A stretch of 35,095 nucleotides of DNA from Phytophthora quininea (GCA_011947345.1 JAAVTG010000712.1:1-35095), one strand, 5' to 3'; shown: positions 7,603 through 17,857, counted from the first letter of the stretch. Program-made: numbers and translations. The notes: a model not told the origin generated them from the letters alone.

Positions 7603-10600
7603 AAACATGAACAATCAGCTGCCACTTTTACCGCTGCTGCAAAGACTTCAACTATACACTCGGATGATGAAGAAACGGTTGTTGAAGTGGAAGAAATCTC
7701 CACGTCTGCCTTGTCTACAGTGCGTCGTGAGAACGAGCTCATTCGTAAGAACGGTACTTGTGATGGAAAACCTGTCGTCATTATGTTCGACAGCGGAGCC
7801 ACCTGCAACGTTATTCGTCCAGGATTGGTCGATAACACTACGGCCAACGGAGTCTCACAAGTTACTCGCTTCGATGGAACTTCTACGAGACCGCGTTCTG
7901 TTAAGAAGGGTATTGCGACTATCGCATTTGGTCGCTACCGCTTTCGCGACCTTCAGGTCATGGAATGGCCTCTGGGGTTTGCTCATGATGTCATTCTGGG
8001 AAAACCTTGGTTTACCAAGTATCAGCCGACTATTGACTGGCGTGCGCACGAGATTTCGTTTCCTTCACTGTCTCGCGCCCCGTCTTCGGAGTAGCTATCG
8101 CCACTCCTGTGGAAATTGCTACTGCTGACTTTATACGAAAGGTCAAGAAAAACGAATACCACGAGGTGTACCGTGTGAAAGTTTGCGCCATCGCCCCGAG
8201 TCGTGATTCTCTGTCATCACCAATTGCTACATTGGTGCAGGAAGATCACTGACGTCTTTCCAGAGACTCTTCCTGATGGACTCCCACCTTCTCGTCGTGT
8301 TGACTTTGAACTCAACATGAAACGTGATGCTATCCCTGATACGCGAGCACCGTTTCGCCTCTCCAAGGTTGAGCAGGATGCTTTAGATCTGTTCATTGCT
8401 GAGAAGCTCAAGAAAGGATGGATCGAAGTTTCAGATTCGCCATGGGTGTCCAACATCTTTGGCATCACAAGAAGGACCCAACTTCTGGAGCTCATATATC
8501 TCGCTCTGAGTGGTTGCGTTCTGGAAACGCAACGTTGCCACTTCGCTGGGTCATTGACTATCGCTACGTGAATTCACAGTCAATCATTCCGAAGATTCCA
8601 CTTCCTCGTATCGATGAGTTGTTCGACAAGATGGAGGGATGTGTCATCTTTTCTGTTCTCGATTTGGCTCAAGGATATCATCAGATGCTTGTTGCCTACA
8701 ACAGTCGCAAGTATACCGCCTTTCGCACGCACGCTGAGACGTATCAGTGGTGTGTCGCACCTATGGGTTTGGCTGGTATGCCAGGTGTCTGGTCTCGCCT
8801 GATGCGCGTACTGTTTGCTAAGTTTGACTTCATCGTGGTCTACTTGGATGACATTTGCGTGTTTTCCTCCAGTATGGAAGAACATCTTATGCATTTGCGC
8901 ATTCTTTTCGAAGTTCTCCGCCGTGAGAAACTGTTTTGTCATCTATCCAAGTGTCATTTCGGTCAAGCCGAAGTCAAGTTCCTTGGTCTGGTCATACCAT
9001 TTCAGCCAAAGGACTTGCCGTGGATAATCGCAAGACTGAATCCATCGCAAAATGGCCTACACCTGTCAACCAAAAGCAACTGCAGAGCTTTTGGGACTTG
9101 CAGGATATTATCGTCGCTTCATTCGTGACTACGCGACACTTGCGTTACCACTCGGCCCACTGGTGAAGAAAGAACATGTTTGGAACTGGGGTTCTGAACA
9201 GAGTCGCTCTTTTGAGAACATCAAATCTGCTCTTCAAAAGGCTCCAGTGTTGAAGTTGCCCGACCACGAGAAACGCTTCATTGTCACCACAGATGCCTCT
9301 GGTTATTGTGTGGGTGGCGTTCTCTCTCAGGTACACTCTGGTCAAGATCATCCGATCGCGTTCTTTTCCAAGAAGCTGGGACCTCACGAAATCAACTGGC
9401 CGACGCATGAAAAGGAACTCCTCGCTATCAAGTTAGCGTTGGAGAAATGGCGTCATTATCTCTATGGTCGTGAATTCGACGTATTCACTGATAATAGTGC
9501 GTGCAAATGGTTCTTGCATCACCCGAAAGTATCGCCTAAGCTGGCTCGCTTTCTGACATTCTTTGCTCAGTTCACTTTCCAGTTGCACCATGTGAAAGGT
9601 CAACTGAATGTCGTCGCTGACGCGCTATCTCGACAATCCTCGGATATGTCGATGAACAACGTTTCATTTCATCAGTGCACTTCGCGTTGCCAAAATCGTG
9701 CTTCTCGAGGCCGTCAAAACCGACGCTCGAATCGCACTTACCGCCAACTGGTCCAAGAAGAACCACTCGCTCCACTCCAATTCGTTGGGGAGGATGTTGA
9801 TACAAATGTTGCTGCCGAAAGCCGCTTTCGAGTCGACCCAAGGGTTGCTCAAGGTTACCTTCACGTGCCGATGAATACTTCACGTACTATCGCCACCGTT
9901 GAAGATGCCGCTGCGTCGACTAATGTTACGCAACAACCGCTTCATTCGAGTTCGCTCGGTTGGTCGGATTCAATTCGCAAAGAATTCAAGGCTGCATATC
10001 GCATTTGCCCTGATTATGGTGATCGCTACAAACATCCCAACGAGCCATTTGTTAAGCAAAATGGATTGCTTTTCCGCAAGTCGCAGACAATGCTGTCGCT
10101 ATGTGTCCCACACTCAAAGGACAATCGTCTTCGGACTTCTATTATCGCATGCTTCCATGATTCCAACATTGCCGCTCATCCAGGAGCTCATCGAACATAC
10201 CTTCGTATCAAACAATGGTATCATTGGCCCGCTCTGGACCAAGATGCTCGCGACTACGTACAAAGCTGTGAAACTTGCACTCGCTGGAAACACAGCAACG
10301 CTCGCAAGAATGGCAAGATGATTCCCATTCCGATCCCAAAGGAATGCTGGTCTGTCGTCTTCATGGATTTTGTTACGGGACTTCCAATGTCCAACGGTTT
10401 TGATGCAATCATGACTGTTGTTGACAAGTTGTCCAAGCGCCCAAAGTATCATGCTTGCAACCGTACAGATGATGCAGAGAAGACTGCGCACAATTTCTTC
10501 GATTGTGTCGTTCGCCACCACGGTCTACCGTTAACTATCATCAGCGACCGAGACTCAAAGTTCATATCCAAGTTCTGGTCTTCTTTGGCTAAGCTCATGG

Positions 10601-11489
10601 GAATTAGTCTGCACATGACAACCTCCTATCGTGCACAAGCTGACGGACAAACGGAACGTCAGAATTTGATTTTGGAAGATGCTCTTCGCTGTATGGTGTC
10701 CTATCACGGAAGCGATTGGGCTGATCGTTTGGGAACGATCGAGTACGCTCATACTACTCTAGTTAGCGCATCCACCGGTATGTCACCGTTCGAAGTGGAT
10801 ACTGGCCGCAAGGAACGCAACCCGTTGAACCCGTTGGAAAACCCAAGTATCGTGGGTCAGATACATAAAGGCATTGCTGAGTACGCAAGACAGTTCCAAG
10901 AACATCGCCAAGAGATCATCGAAGCTGCTAAGAAACATTTACTGCAAGCCCAAGAACGTCAAAAGAAATACTACGACAAGAAGAGAACATCGATCACGTT
11001 CAAGGCAGGCGATCTCGTTATGCTGGATACTCGTCGCATTCCGTCTGGACATGTGACTCAAGACATCAGTGAAAAGCGCGCAAAACTCGCCGCTCAGAAG
11101 GTTGGTCCGTACGAGATTATCAAGATGATCAACCCGAATGTTGCCAAACTGAACCTTCCGCGAAGCATGAAAGCGTTGAATCCTACGTTTAACGTAGACG
11201 TGTTGACTCATTACGTTGAAAATCCATCTCGCTTCAAGACTCGCCCGATTCCCAAAGCCTCACGAATTATCATTGATGACACGACTGGTGACACAATGCA
11301 CATCGTTGAGAAACTTCTCCGGAAACGCCAATTCAACCGCAAGCCGGAATGGCTCGTCAAGTGGCATGGATTACCTGACCACGAAGCCACCTGGGAACTC
11401 AAGAAAACATCAAGAACGTCTCCCATTGGACAGTTCTCGTCGATGACTTCAAGAAGTACCAACGAGAAGTCAAGTCTGGGAGGATGTAA
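7603..11489 (+). CDS. pol: Chromovirus pol: protease, RT, RNase H, integrase, chromodomain; several frame breaks
   Basis: The aspartic protease motif FDSGAT is at about 7786-7803. Reverse transcriptase spans about 8250-9010, with WVIDYRYVN, SVLDLAQGYHQ and the catalytic YLDD at 8841-8852. RNase H begins near TTDASG (catalytic Asp codon 9292-9294) and includes DNSACKWF and VADALSR. Integrase has an N-terminal H...H...CETC zinc site and the triad Asp 10366, Asp 10546 and Glu 10654, which is D,D(35)E spacing. After it come KVGPYEI (GPY/F module) and a chromodomain (about 11295-11460, PEWLVKWHG) that would steer integration to marked chromatin. Frame changes lie near 8078, 8247, 8450-8480, 9000, 9085 and 11405. 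The stop TAA (11487-11489) lies inside the 3' LTR. Confidence 0.9.
11469..11484 (+). other. Polypurine tract of the chromovirus
   Basis: A purine-rich stretch ending CTGGGAGGA directly abuts the 3' LTR, where plus-strand DNA synthesis is primed. It also encodes the last pol residues. Confidence 0.65.
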
Positions 11490-11986
11490 CGACGCACCAG
11501 CGTCACGGCTCTAGTAACCGCGACGCCGGCCTTTGGCCTTTAGCCAATAGGTGTCTGTGCTTTCCGAGAGAGCAATCCGATTGCTCTCACAGGTTGCAGT
11601 CCTTCTTCAACTGCAACGATCATCATTCTTTTACTTACTTTCACTATGCTATCTCCGCTACGATCTCGAACCATTCTGGTTCGTGCACCTGTTGAAGATT
11701 CCGCTCCAAGACAATAGCGAATCTCTTATACTTAGCTTCATATTAGAGTAAGAGGACTGGACTAGCTATCGTAGGTGAACCAGGATTCTCGGACTTCTAA
11801 CCACCATTTCAATCACACTTTCCATTTTACCTTCAACGGCTCAAGCGTCTCAAGCCTCGCTCCGGTTCTCTGCTAGAACCATCGCCTTCGGTCCTCTCCG
11901 TCTACACCTCCACGACTCCTCGGGCTCCCGCTGTGGATCTTCGCCCAAGTCGCTACTCTTCCTCTGCAGTGCTGTCCAGCATTACA
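11485..11986 (+). repeat. 3' LTR of the chromovirus (502 bp)
   Basis: It is the copy of 5373-5873, with one extra C in CTTTCCGAGAG and one T-to-C change. It ends ATTACA and is followed by the TACAG target duplication. Confidence 0.95.
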
Positions 11987-12736
11987 TACAGTCCGTCCAG
12001 TTGGTAACCTTCCGCGGTGCGTCCACGGCAGAATGTCACCCCGTCCTGTGTCGTCCGTCCAAGCCGAAGTTTACCCACGTCCGTTGTACGCCCTCGCTGC
12101 GGACTTCCGCCAAATGCGTCCGTCGGCCTCGAACTTTACCTACGTACTCCGTCCGCCCTCAGCCCGTCCGTCCAGTTCAATTGTTGACCAGCGAAGCTTC
12201 ACGCAAACACAGTTGCGTCCGCCTCAAGCCGATCTGTCCGTCCGTCCGTTCCAGTTGTCGTCCACCAGCCCCACTTACTGCGCAGGCTGTCGTCGTTGGC
12301 GATGTCTGGCTCGCCGATTGCTTCCGCCACGAGCCCGAGACCACCTGTGGGCTCCGTCGCGAATTCAAGAGTGCCGTCCTCGTTCAAACCAGCGGTCGCT
12401 GTCGACCGTTCCCTTTCAGCGACGATTCTGTTTACCCAGACCGCGCCGTCGGCGCAATCAAAGCCAACATCCGCCTCTTCGTCTCCGTAGCCAGCTTGTC
12501 GTGGCTGTGCTTCAACGTCAATGCCACGGTTCGTCGTGCCCACCAACCAGTGCAGTGCACGTCGCCTTCTGCCCAGTTCCTCAGGTCATCGTCCTTCCTC
12601 GAGCAGCTTCTGGTCGTGTCCGCTGCCGCTCGCATCCATCCATTCGCCCACCGTCCGTTCCACAGTATCTTCAACGTCACCAGGGCTACCAGCTGCACGC
12701 CCGTCGAAGATCGCCACACCAGATCCGTTACAGCCC

Positions 12737-14740
12737 AATGCCAACACCTCGACGATCGGAGCAGAGCACTCGCGGCTGGTTGCAACGTGGACACCTCCCG
12801 AGTCCGAATGTCTGTCAACACTCCTCTCCAAGGCCGCGTCGTCACCGCGGCAAGTCAAAAGGCGATGCGTTGAAGCGTGACTCAAGTCGTCGACGACGGT
12901 GGGACCGCGGCGGCCGCGTATGGAGACGAACGCGTGCTGAATTCCCTCCGACTCGCAGGCCGAGTGCAATGACCAAGCGCCAACGCAAAACATAGGCAAT
13001 GCCCTCCATCGCAGGCGATGAAGCTTCGTGTCGGCTTCCTCGACAGCATATCTCTTCACCAGACCCGCATGCTCGCTCCGTCGGCCTCCATACTCGGCTC
13101 CAGAGAGGCTGACTCATGTTGCCGAGCGGCGTCATGTCTCGGTGAAACCAGGCTGCAGCGCAGTCTCCATTGCAAGTGAGTAACTCGCGTCAAACCTGAG
13201 CGTTGCGGCAGCTGACGCCCGTTGTCGCGACGATCATCTGCTCGGCGACGACCTCTAGACGCCGCACATTGCGCCTCGGTGGGGTGATTCACGCTGCGCC
13301 GGGGCCGGCTGGGAGGTCAGGCACCTTCACCACGACGCCGAGCCGACGCCGACGCAGACGCAGACGCCTCAACGCCGACAAGATCGGCTGCAAGACTGTC
13401 GAGCGTCGACGCCACAGGGCTGAGCGCTGCCGTGCAGACAAGCACAGGAAGCCATGATCAGCCGCCGACTTCGTGTCTCCGACACCGGATACCGCTGGAA
13501 GAAGCGGAGACCGCGTTGAAGCGGCTATAGGACAGACCGTGCACGAAGTCGACGCCCGACGCGCCTTGAGCAGGGCAGGGCCCCAGCCCCGACTCGGCTG
13601 CCTTCGATTCGATCTCTGCAATCGCAGTCGTCGCCAGCTGCAAGCGGAATAAACTCGCTTGGCATCGACACCTGGAGCCACTCGAGCCCGACTCTGGGCC
13701 AACGGCAGGCGGGTGGTTAAACCCGCTGGTTCTCCGAGCTGTAGCGAAGTCACACCGTGGGATGCACCTGGAGAGCGGGCCACGACTCGATGCGTGCTCG
13801 ACGTATTTACATGTACGTGTCCACCTCACCTGTCCCCCAAGCTGTTCCTCGCCGTCTTCACTTTTGGATCGGTCTCGGCGTGATCGCTTGTCGGTCTGTC
13901 TGTCTGCTCGGATTTGCTTCTGCACCGCATCGATCCACCATGACGGCAATGCCTGCAATGATTTCCACCACGACCACCACCGCTATGGATAGGACCGCCA
14001 GCGCCAAGACCACCACGACCACGACCACGATACCGACATCGACATCAACACCGACGCTCATCGGCAAGAAGCGAGCATTGCCTGTGTCGGACAGACCCGC
14101 ACCGGCACCGACATCGACATCGACATCGACATCGACATCAACACTGACGCCGGTCGTTCTCACCTCGGCCTCCGCGCTGGGCCTGCCCACCGCCGGCCAC
14201 GACGACGACGGAGAGGAGATCCTGGTGGAGGAAGACCCGCTGCCGCACGAGATCGCCTCGGACCCGGCGCTGCGCTGCCGATACCCGAGCAAGCACTGCC
14301 TGCGCGCCCGCACGGTCAAGAAGACGGGCGCGCTGCACAGCATGTGCGCGTTCCACCGCGCCAAGGCGAACCGCAACCAGCGGCGACTGGAGAAGCGCAA
14401 GCGTGAGCGGCTGCGTGCGGCGAGCGGAGAGGCCGTCAACACGCACCCAATTACTCTGTTCGACCCGATCGAGAGGGAAGCTGCTCCGTTGGCGACGGCG
14501 GTGGGGATGGCCTCGTTCTCGCCGGAGCTGAAGTTCACAGAGCTGCTTGACTTTCCGACGCCGTCACTGCATCGGTCTCCTCGTCAGGTGAGTGCCGACT
14601 TGGAGCCGTTCCGGACGCCGACGCCGCTGTGTTTGGAGGACGTGGAGGAGCTGTACGAGCTGGTGGACGTCGCGGTGAAGCAGGAGGTCGTTGTGGACGG
14701 TGACGATCTGCTGGAGAGTGCGCTGCGGTTCGGTAGATAA
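12737..14740 (+). repeat. YR repeat unit, copy B (main part)
   Basis: The unit resumes at AATGCCAACACC after the nested insertions, its 5' end being at 4882-5088. It carries the same upstream region and ORF as the other copies and shares the subtype of copy A, although its position in the inverted arm corresponds to copy E. It leads directly into the four-gene block through GCTAGTGAATTAGC, the same junction as copy E. Confidence 0.85.
13940..14740 (+). CDS. CRYPSKHC-domain protein, YR copy B
   Basis: The frame is intact at about 266 aa from the ATG at 13940. An upstream in-frame ATG, MYVSTSP, at about 13811 is the alternative. Thr/Ser microsatellite tracts, the acidic segment and the C-x6-C...C-x2-H core with the basic KRKRERLRAAS tail are present. 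Relative to copy E, two small deletions just before the stop (4 bp in total) change the C-terminus from ALRWLV to ALRFGR. It converges with PEN-2 copy 1, 176 bp away. Confidence 0.65.
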   Translation: MTAMPAMISTTTTTAMDRTASAKTTTTTTTIPTSTSTPTLIGKKRALPVSDRPAPAPTSTSTSTSTSTLTPVVLTSASALGLPTAGHDDDGEEILVEEDPLPHEIASDPALRCRYPSKHCLRARTVKKTGALHSMCAFHRAKANRNQRRLEKRKRERLRAASGEAVNTHPITLFDPIEREAAPLATAVGMASFSPELKFTELLDFPTPSLHRSPRQVSADLEPFRTPTPLCLEDVEELYELVDVAVKQEVVVDGDDLLESALRFGR

Positions 14741-14916
14741 AATGCTAGTGAATTAGCTTAACAATGAATGCTTTGAAGGAAGTGGAACTTTTAAAATGCA
14801 ATATGCTCACAAGAAAGTGTCGTTCAGGCGAAGCTACCAATGCCCTTGTCGCCTGCGGTCCGTCGCATTTCTTGGGCAGTAAATCATGGTACAGGGTCGG
14901 CTCGATCGATGACCGC

Positions 14917-15383
14917 CTACCAGCCCGCGTCCACGTCCTCGTCAGGCACGACCATCACCAGACTCTGCCAGCCAAAGTCCTTCCAGTTGAGTTGGAAGAC
15001 GAGCACCCAGGACACAAAGAGCACCGTCCAGAAGCAGAAGCCCATGAACGACCGTCGCACCCCTGCAGCACACCCAAAGCAGCGTCAGTCTCAAGTAATA
15101 AGAGTACACAGAACCCATTTGTGTATCCTCGTACAGATCGTGACCGATGGGTCCACGGTGGCGTCCTGGAACTGCTTGCGGAAGAAGATGACGTTGACCA
15201 GGTGCAGCCACGGCAGGAAGGCGCAGCCCCGAAGAACATCTTGCGCGCCACGCTCTCGTCCGACTCCTTGTTCAGGTTGCGCGTAAAGTTGCCGCGGTTG
15301 TTGGCGTCCCCGTTGCTCGGGGCCGTCGGCCGCGCCGTCTCCTCCAGCACGGGCGTGTCCGTGTCCGTCTCGCGCCTCGGCAT
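14917..15383 (-). CDS. PEN2: PEN-2 homologue (gamma-secretase subunit), copy 1, frame break
   Basis: The product is a PEN-2 family membrane protein. PEN-2 completes and activates gamma-secretase (presenilin, nicastrin, APH-1, PEN-2), an intramembrane aspartyl protease. Exon 1 (15383-15135) encodes a polar N-terminus, NLNKESDESVARKMFF and then CAFLPWLHLVNVIFFRKQF, the family signature and first hydrophobic hairpin. A 72-bp intron (15134-15063) joins VTI-W to VRRSFMGFCFWTVLFV in exon 2, ending DEDVDAGW at 14917. The frame breaks at the C run 15227-15230 (sense TTCTTCGGGGCTGC), where one more G would restore the reading. The corrected length is about 131 aa, longer than human PEN-2 (101) at the N-terminus. 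It is divergent with the YPPX gene. Confidence 0.85.
15063..15134 (-). other. PEN2: PEN-2 intron, copy 1 (72 bp)
   Basis: The donor GTACGAGG and acceptor GTGCTGCAG are typical. Splicing creates a TGG codon across the junction and restores the second membrane segment. The same intron is at 31955-32026. Confidence 0.8.
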
Positions 15384-15526
15384 CGCACTTTCGATGGAAA
15401 ACAGGAAACTGGCTAGGCTCGGTTACAGGGTTACGTTTCAAAACACGGTAGGAAGCCACCATTTTTGCTCGATTGAAGCCATTCCAGAATCTGCCAAGGA
15501 AGCGACTGCTAGAAGCTGTCTCCATC
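15384..15526. promoter_or_regulatory. Divergent promoter region of PEN-2 and YPPX gene, copy 1
   Basis: Only 143 bp separate the two start codons, so the promoters must share or overlap. The region has CGGTTACAGGGTTACG at about 15420-15435 (GGGTTACG 15428-15435) and a CCATTTTTG at about 15460 that resembles the pyrimidine-rich oomycete initiator. The element assignment is inference from position. Confidence 0.45.
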
Positions 15527-15955
15527 ATGTACGGCGGCAACTACCCGCCGCCCGGAGGCTACCCGCCGCCTGGACAACCTGGATACCCGCCTCAAGGATA
15601 CCCGCCGCCGCAGCCTGGGTATGCGCCGCCGCCGCCAGGTTACCCGCCCCCGCCGCAGGGCTATGCCGCGCCAGGATACCCGCCGCAAGGCTACCCGGCG
15701 GCGCCAGGCCCGCCGCAAGGCTACCCGGCGGCGCCAGGCTACCCGTCGAATGCGTACCCTCCGCCTCAAGCGCAGGCGTACTATGCGGCACAAGGACGCC
15801 AGCTCTTCGTGCAGGCCACCATGTCGCCGGGCTACGTCGCGCCCCAGCCTGGATACGTGGCGTACCCGGGCGTCGTCTACGGCGGCCACTACAAGCACCA
15901 CAAGCACAAGCACTACAAATACAAGCACAAACACAAAGGCTTCAAGTTCAAATAG
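15527..15955 (+). CDS. YPPX-repeat, Lys/His-tailed protein (GPRP-like), copy 1
   Basis: The product is 142 aa from ATG 15527 (MYGGNYPPPGG). An upstream in-frame ATG at 15473 is less likely, since the family starts with the repeat. Residues 1-75 are tandem GYPP/PPQGYP repeats, followed by an Ala/Gln segment, a short hydrophobic GYVAPQPGYVAYPGVVYGG part and a KHHKHKHYKYKHKHKG tail. This organisation resembles plant glycine-proline-rich proteins (GPRP), which have XYPPX repeats and a C-terminal HGK-rich tail. Their role is poorly known. Copy 1 has one extra PPQGYPAAPG unit compared with copy 2. The lack of a signal peptide argues against a wall protein. Confidence 0.75.
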   Translation: MYGGNYPPPGGYPPPGQPGYPPQGYPPPQPGYAPPPPGYPPPPQGYAAPGYPPQGYPAAPGPPQGYPAAPGYPSNAYPPPQAQAYYAAQGRQLFVQATMSPGYVAPQPGYVAYPGVVYGGHYKHHKHKHYKYKHKHKGFKFK

Positions 15956-16211
15956 AAGTCGTGCGAAGGACAAGTGGCAAGGCGGTAACGTAAAGAGGGC
16001 CTGCGTGCTTCGGGTCGACAAAACAAAAACCCTGGCGGTCACAGCCTCTCTCGCTGCTAAACTACTTGATAATTCTTCAACGTAGTCCATACATCGTCAC
16101 TCTTAGCAACACTTTATCGTGCTGTGCGCTTGGCATTCCGCACAAGTCAGAGTCCTATTTCGCTTCAAAACGTAACCCTCTTTAGATCGGGTTACGCCAC
16201 GTCGACGAGAG
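15956..16211. other. Spacer between YPPX gene and PIG-S, copy 1
   Basis: These 256 bp hold the YPPX 3' UTR and the PIG-S promoter. The only notable structure is the CGTAACCC/GGGTTACG palindrome, annotated separately. Confidence 0.5.
16171..16196. promoter_or_regulatory. Perfect 8-bp inverted repeat CGTAACCC-N10-GGGTTACG before PIG-S, copy 1
   Basis: The arms are 16171-16178 and 16189-16196 with a 10-base spacer, 15 bp before the PIG-S start codon. The symmetry fits a dimeric DNA-binding factor. The same octamer is found upstream of SEC13 and PEN-2/YPPX. An identical palindrome lies at 30918-30943. Confidence 0.5.
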
Positions 16212-17857
16212 ATGGCCGGCACGCGGCTGCAGATCGTGGGCGCCTTCGTGCTGTTCGCCGTGCTGGTTTCGCCCATCGCCTGGCACCTCACCCAAGTAGA
16301 GCGCGTCCCGCTGCCCGTGGAGCGCATCCAGCGGCTCTCCTGGTCGGACTCGCGCTTCTCCGGCGACAAGCTCCAGGTTACGCTCTTCAGCCTGCAGCCC
16401 TTTACAAAGATCAAGTCATTTTCCAGTACGACAAGTGTCGAATATTCAACGCAGCAATTGCAATTCGATTCCGACCAGAGTCGATCCGTCCAACACGCAG
16501 CTGCTAAAGGAGCCCAAGAAGTCGACGAGCTGCTCAAAACGCTGCTACCAGACACCCAAGACACTGGTTTTAGTGTGTTCTTGTTATGTGATGAAGCAAA
16601 GAACTCTCCAGAGTTGTTTGTGGGGAAGTATCGCCATGCGTGGACCTTTCAGTGTCAAATTCAAGAGGGAGATGCGGTGTATTCTTCCATCGAGAGAGTA
16701 ATTCGAGACCACGTGTACCCCCAATCCAGATTAAAGACGGACACGTCGGAGACCAAATGGCCAGGAGAGCACTGCACTACCGACTGCAATTTTCAGTGCT
16801 GAAGGAGAACCCGTTGACGCCGTGGGACGTGGATCTGGAGAACCTGGTGCAGCAATACATGGGGAAGATGCTGCACAAGTTTTCAGCTGTCGCCAACTTC
16901 ACAGTGGAGACGCAGGTGGTGAACTATGCCAGACTGGCCAAGGAAGTCACGCCAAATGCCGACGGATCGGCGTTTCATTTGAACGCTGAGGATCTGAAGC
17001 AGTTCAAGAGTGCTAACGATTTCTTGGATGCCTCAGTGTTGGATGATCGCGAGCAGGTTTTGCATTTCATGGCAGCGCTTCCTGATACTGCGCATGCTCC
17101 TCTGTATATCCGCCCAAGTGACCAGTCATCAAGTAGTACAAGCCTCCCAACCTCGTTCGAGTTGCCAGGATGGGGCACCGCTGTCATCTTGAACCCGCAC
17201 GCGCTAAATGGTCTCCCTTCTGGGGACGATACCCCAGCAAATGTTGCCACTGCAAAGCGGAAGGAACTACAGCGTCTCATGGGATTATTTGTCACTGAAT
17301 TTCGCTCGCTGCTTGGCGTCTCAGATTTCGTTGACAGGCAACGAAAGGAAAACGCGGCGAGTGCAAACTCAAAACAGCGAATCGTGTTTCTGCCTTCGCC
17401 CGCTGATGGGGTAACGGACTGGGAGCTGGATGTTGTTATGCGTGATCGCTTTGCTAATCTCATGCAGACGGCAATCGAAACATTGCAGTCTACCCTGGAG
17501 CTTGTAGAGACACTGCCGGAGCTGAGTGTGCTGGAGCGTGTGCAGTCTCGAGTGGATACGGCTGTCACCAGACTAGAGTCCATCCTTTGCGATAACAACA
17601 TCCATGACAAACAAGAGTGCGTGGCCGTTGCAGACCTGCGCGGTCTGTTGACTATGGCGCGCCAAGCATCAGAACTCACTGACGCTGCGTACTATGATCA
17701 CACTATGATCCGGCAGCTATACTTTCCTCAGGAGCAAATGCTTGGAGTGTATGCGCCGCTGTTGGCACCTCTTATCTTACCCTTCTTGTTGGGACTCGTG
17801 CGCGAACTCAGACGATGGAAAGCGAAGCGTGCTGCTAAGAAATCCAAGCAGGAGTAA
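16212..17857 (+). CDS. PIGS: PIG-S, GPI transamidase subunit, copy 1, one frame break
   Basis: The product is a PIG-S family protein, a subunit of the ER GPI transamidase that swaps C-terminal signal peptides for GPI anchors. It starts with a short N-terminus and a membrane segment (IVGAFVLFAVLVSPIAW, residues 8-25), followed by a large lumenal domain that includes KENPLTPWDVDLENLVQQY and ELPGWGTAVILNP. It ends with a second membrane segment (YAPLLAPLILPFLLGLV) and a Lys-rich tail, KRAAKKSKQE. That two-anchor topology is the family's. The frame is lost in the AAA run 16755-16757 (copy 2 has AAAA), so this copy reads TETKWPG and stops early. Restoring one base gives 548 aa, close to human PIG-S (555). 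It converges with the TM-LRR gene, 48 bp away. Confidence 0.9.

Larger units (their letters stand above)
5373..11986 (+). mobile_element. Ty3/gypsy chromovirus, full length, young
   Basis: This is a complete LTR retrotransposon of 6614 bp, with LTRs at 5373-5873 and 11485-11986, each starting TGTAACGACG and ending ATTACA. The target duplication TACAG is perfect (5368-5372 and 11987-11991). The LTRs differ by one substitution (GTTACGG/GTCACGG) and one extra C, so the insertion is recent. Order inside: a putative primer-binding site, an extra ORF, gag with a CCHC knuckle, protease, reverse transcriptase, RNase H, integrase and a chromodomain. This pol order and the chromodomain define a chromovirus. 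It sits inside an older solo-LTR-like element. Several frame breaks interrupt the polyprotein, despite the LTR identity. Confidence 0.95.
5089..12732 (+). mobile_element. Solo-LTR-like insertion (1025 bp), split by a chromovirus
   Basis: Sequence 5089-5372 plus 11992-12732 forms one 1025-bp insertion that starts TGTGGCG and ends CGTTACA. It is flanked by GCCC (5085-5088 and 12733-12736), or AGCCC if one base of the end is shared. The four other YR copies supply the empty site, AAAAGCCCAATGCC. The ends (TG...CA), short target duplication and lack of coding sequence fit a solo LTR. The insert is rich in CCGTCCGTCC tracts and has an AT-rich TTTATTTATA at about 5229-5238 that could be a promoter element. 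The parent family is unknown. Longer open frames in 12001-12870 show no domain. Confidence 0.7.

Noticed and set aside
12001..12873. 290-codon and 320-codon frames after the chromovirus
   Set aside because: They cross the end of the solo-LTR-like element into YR-B, are Pro/Arg/Ser-rich, have no domain and do not exist at the uninterrupted YR copies.
14764..15993. Frames of about 400 codons joining sequence antisense to PEN-2 with the YPPX gene
   Set aside because: The first half is the complement of PEN-2. In copy 1 the frame continues in the wrong phase of the YPPX gene. It is not one protein.
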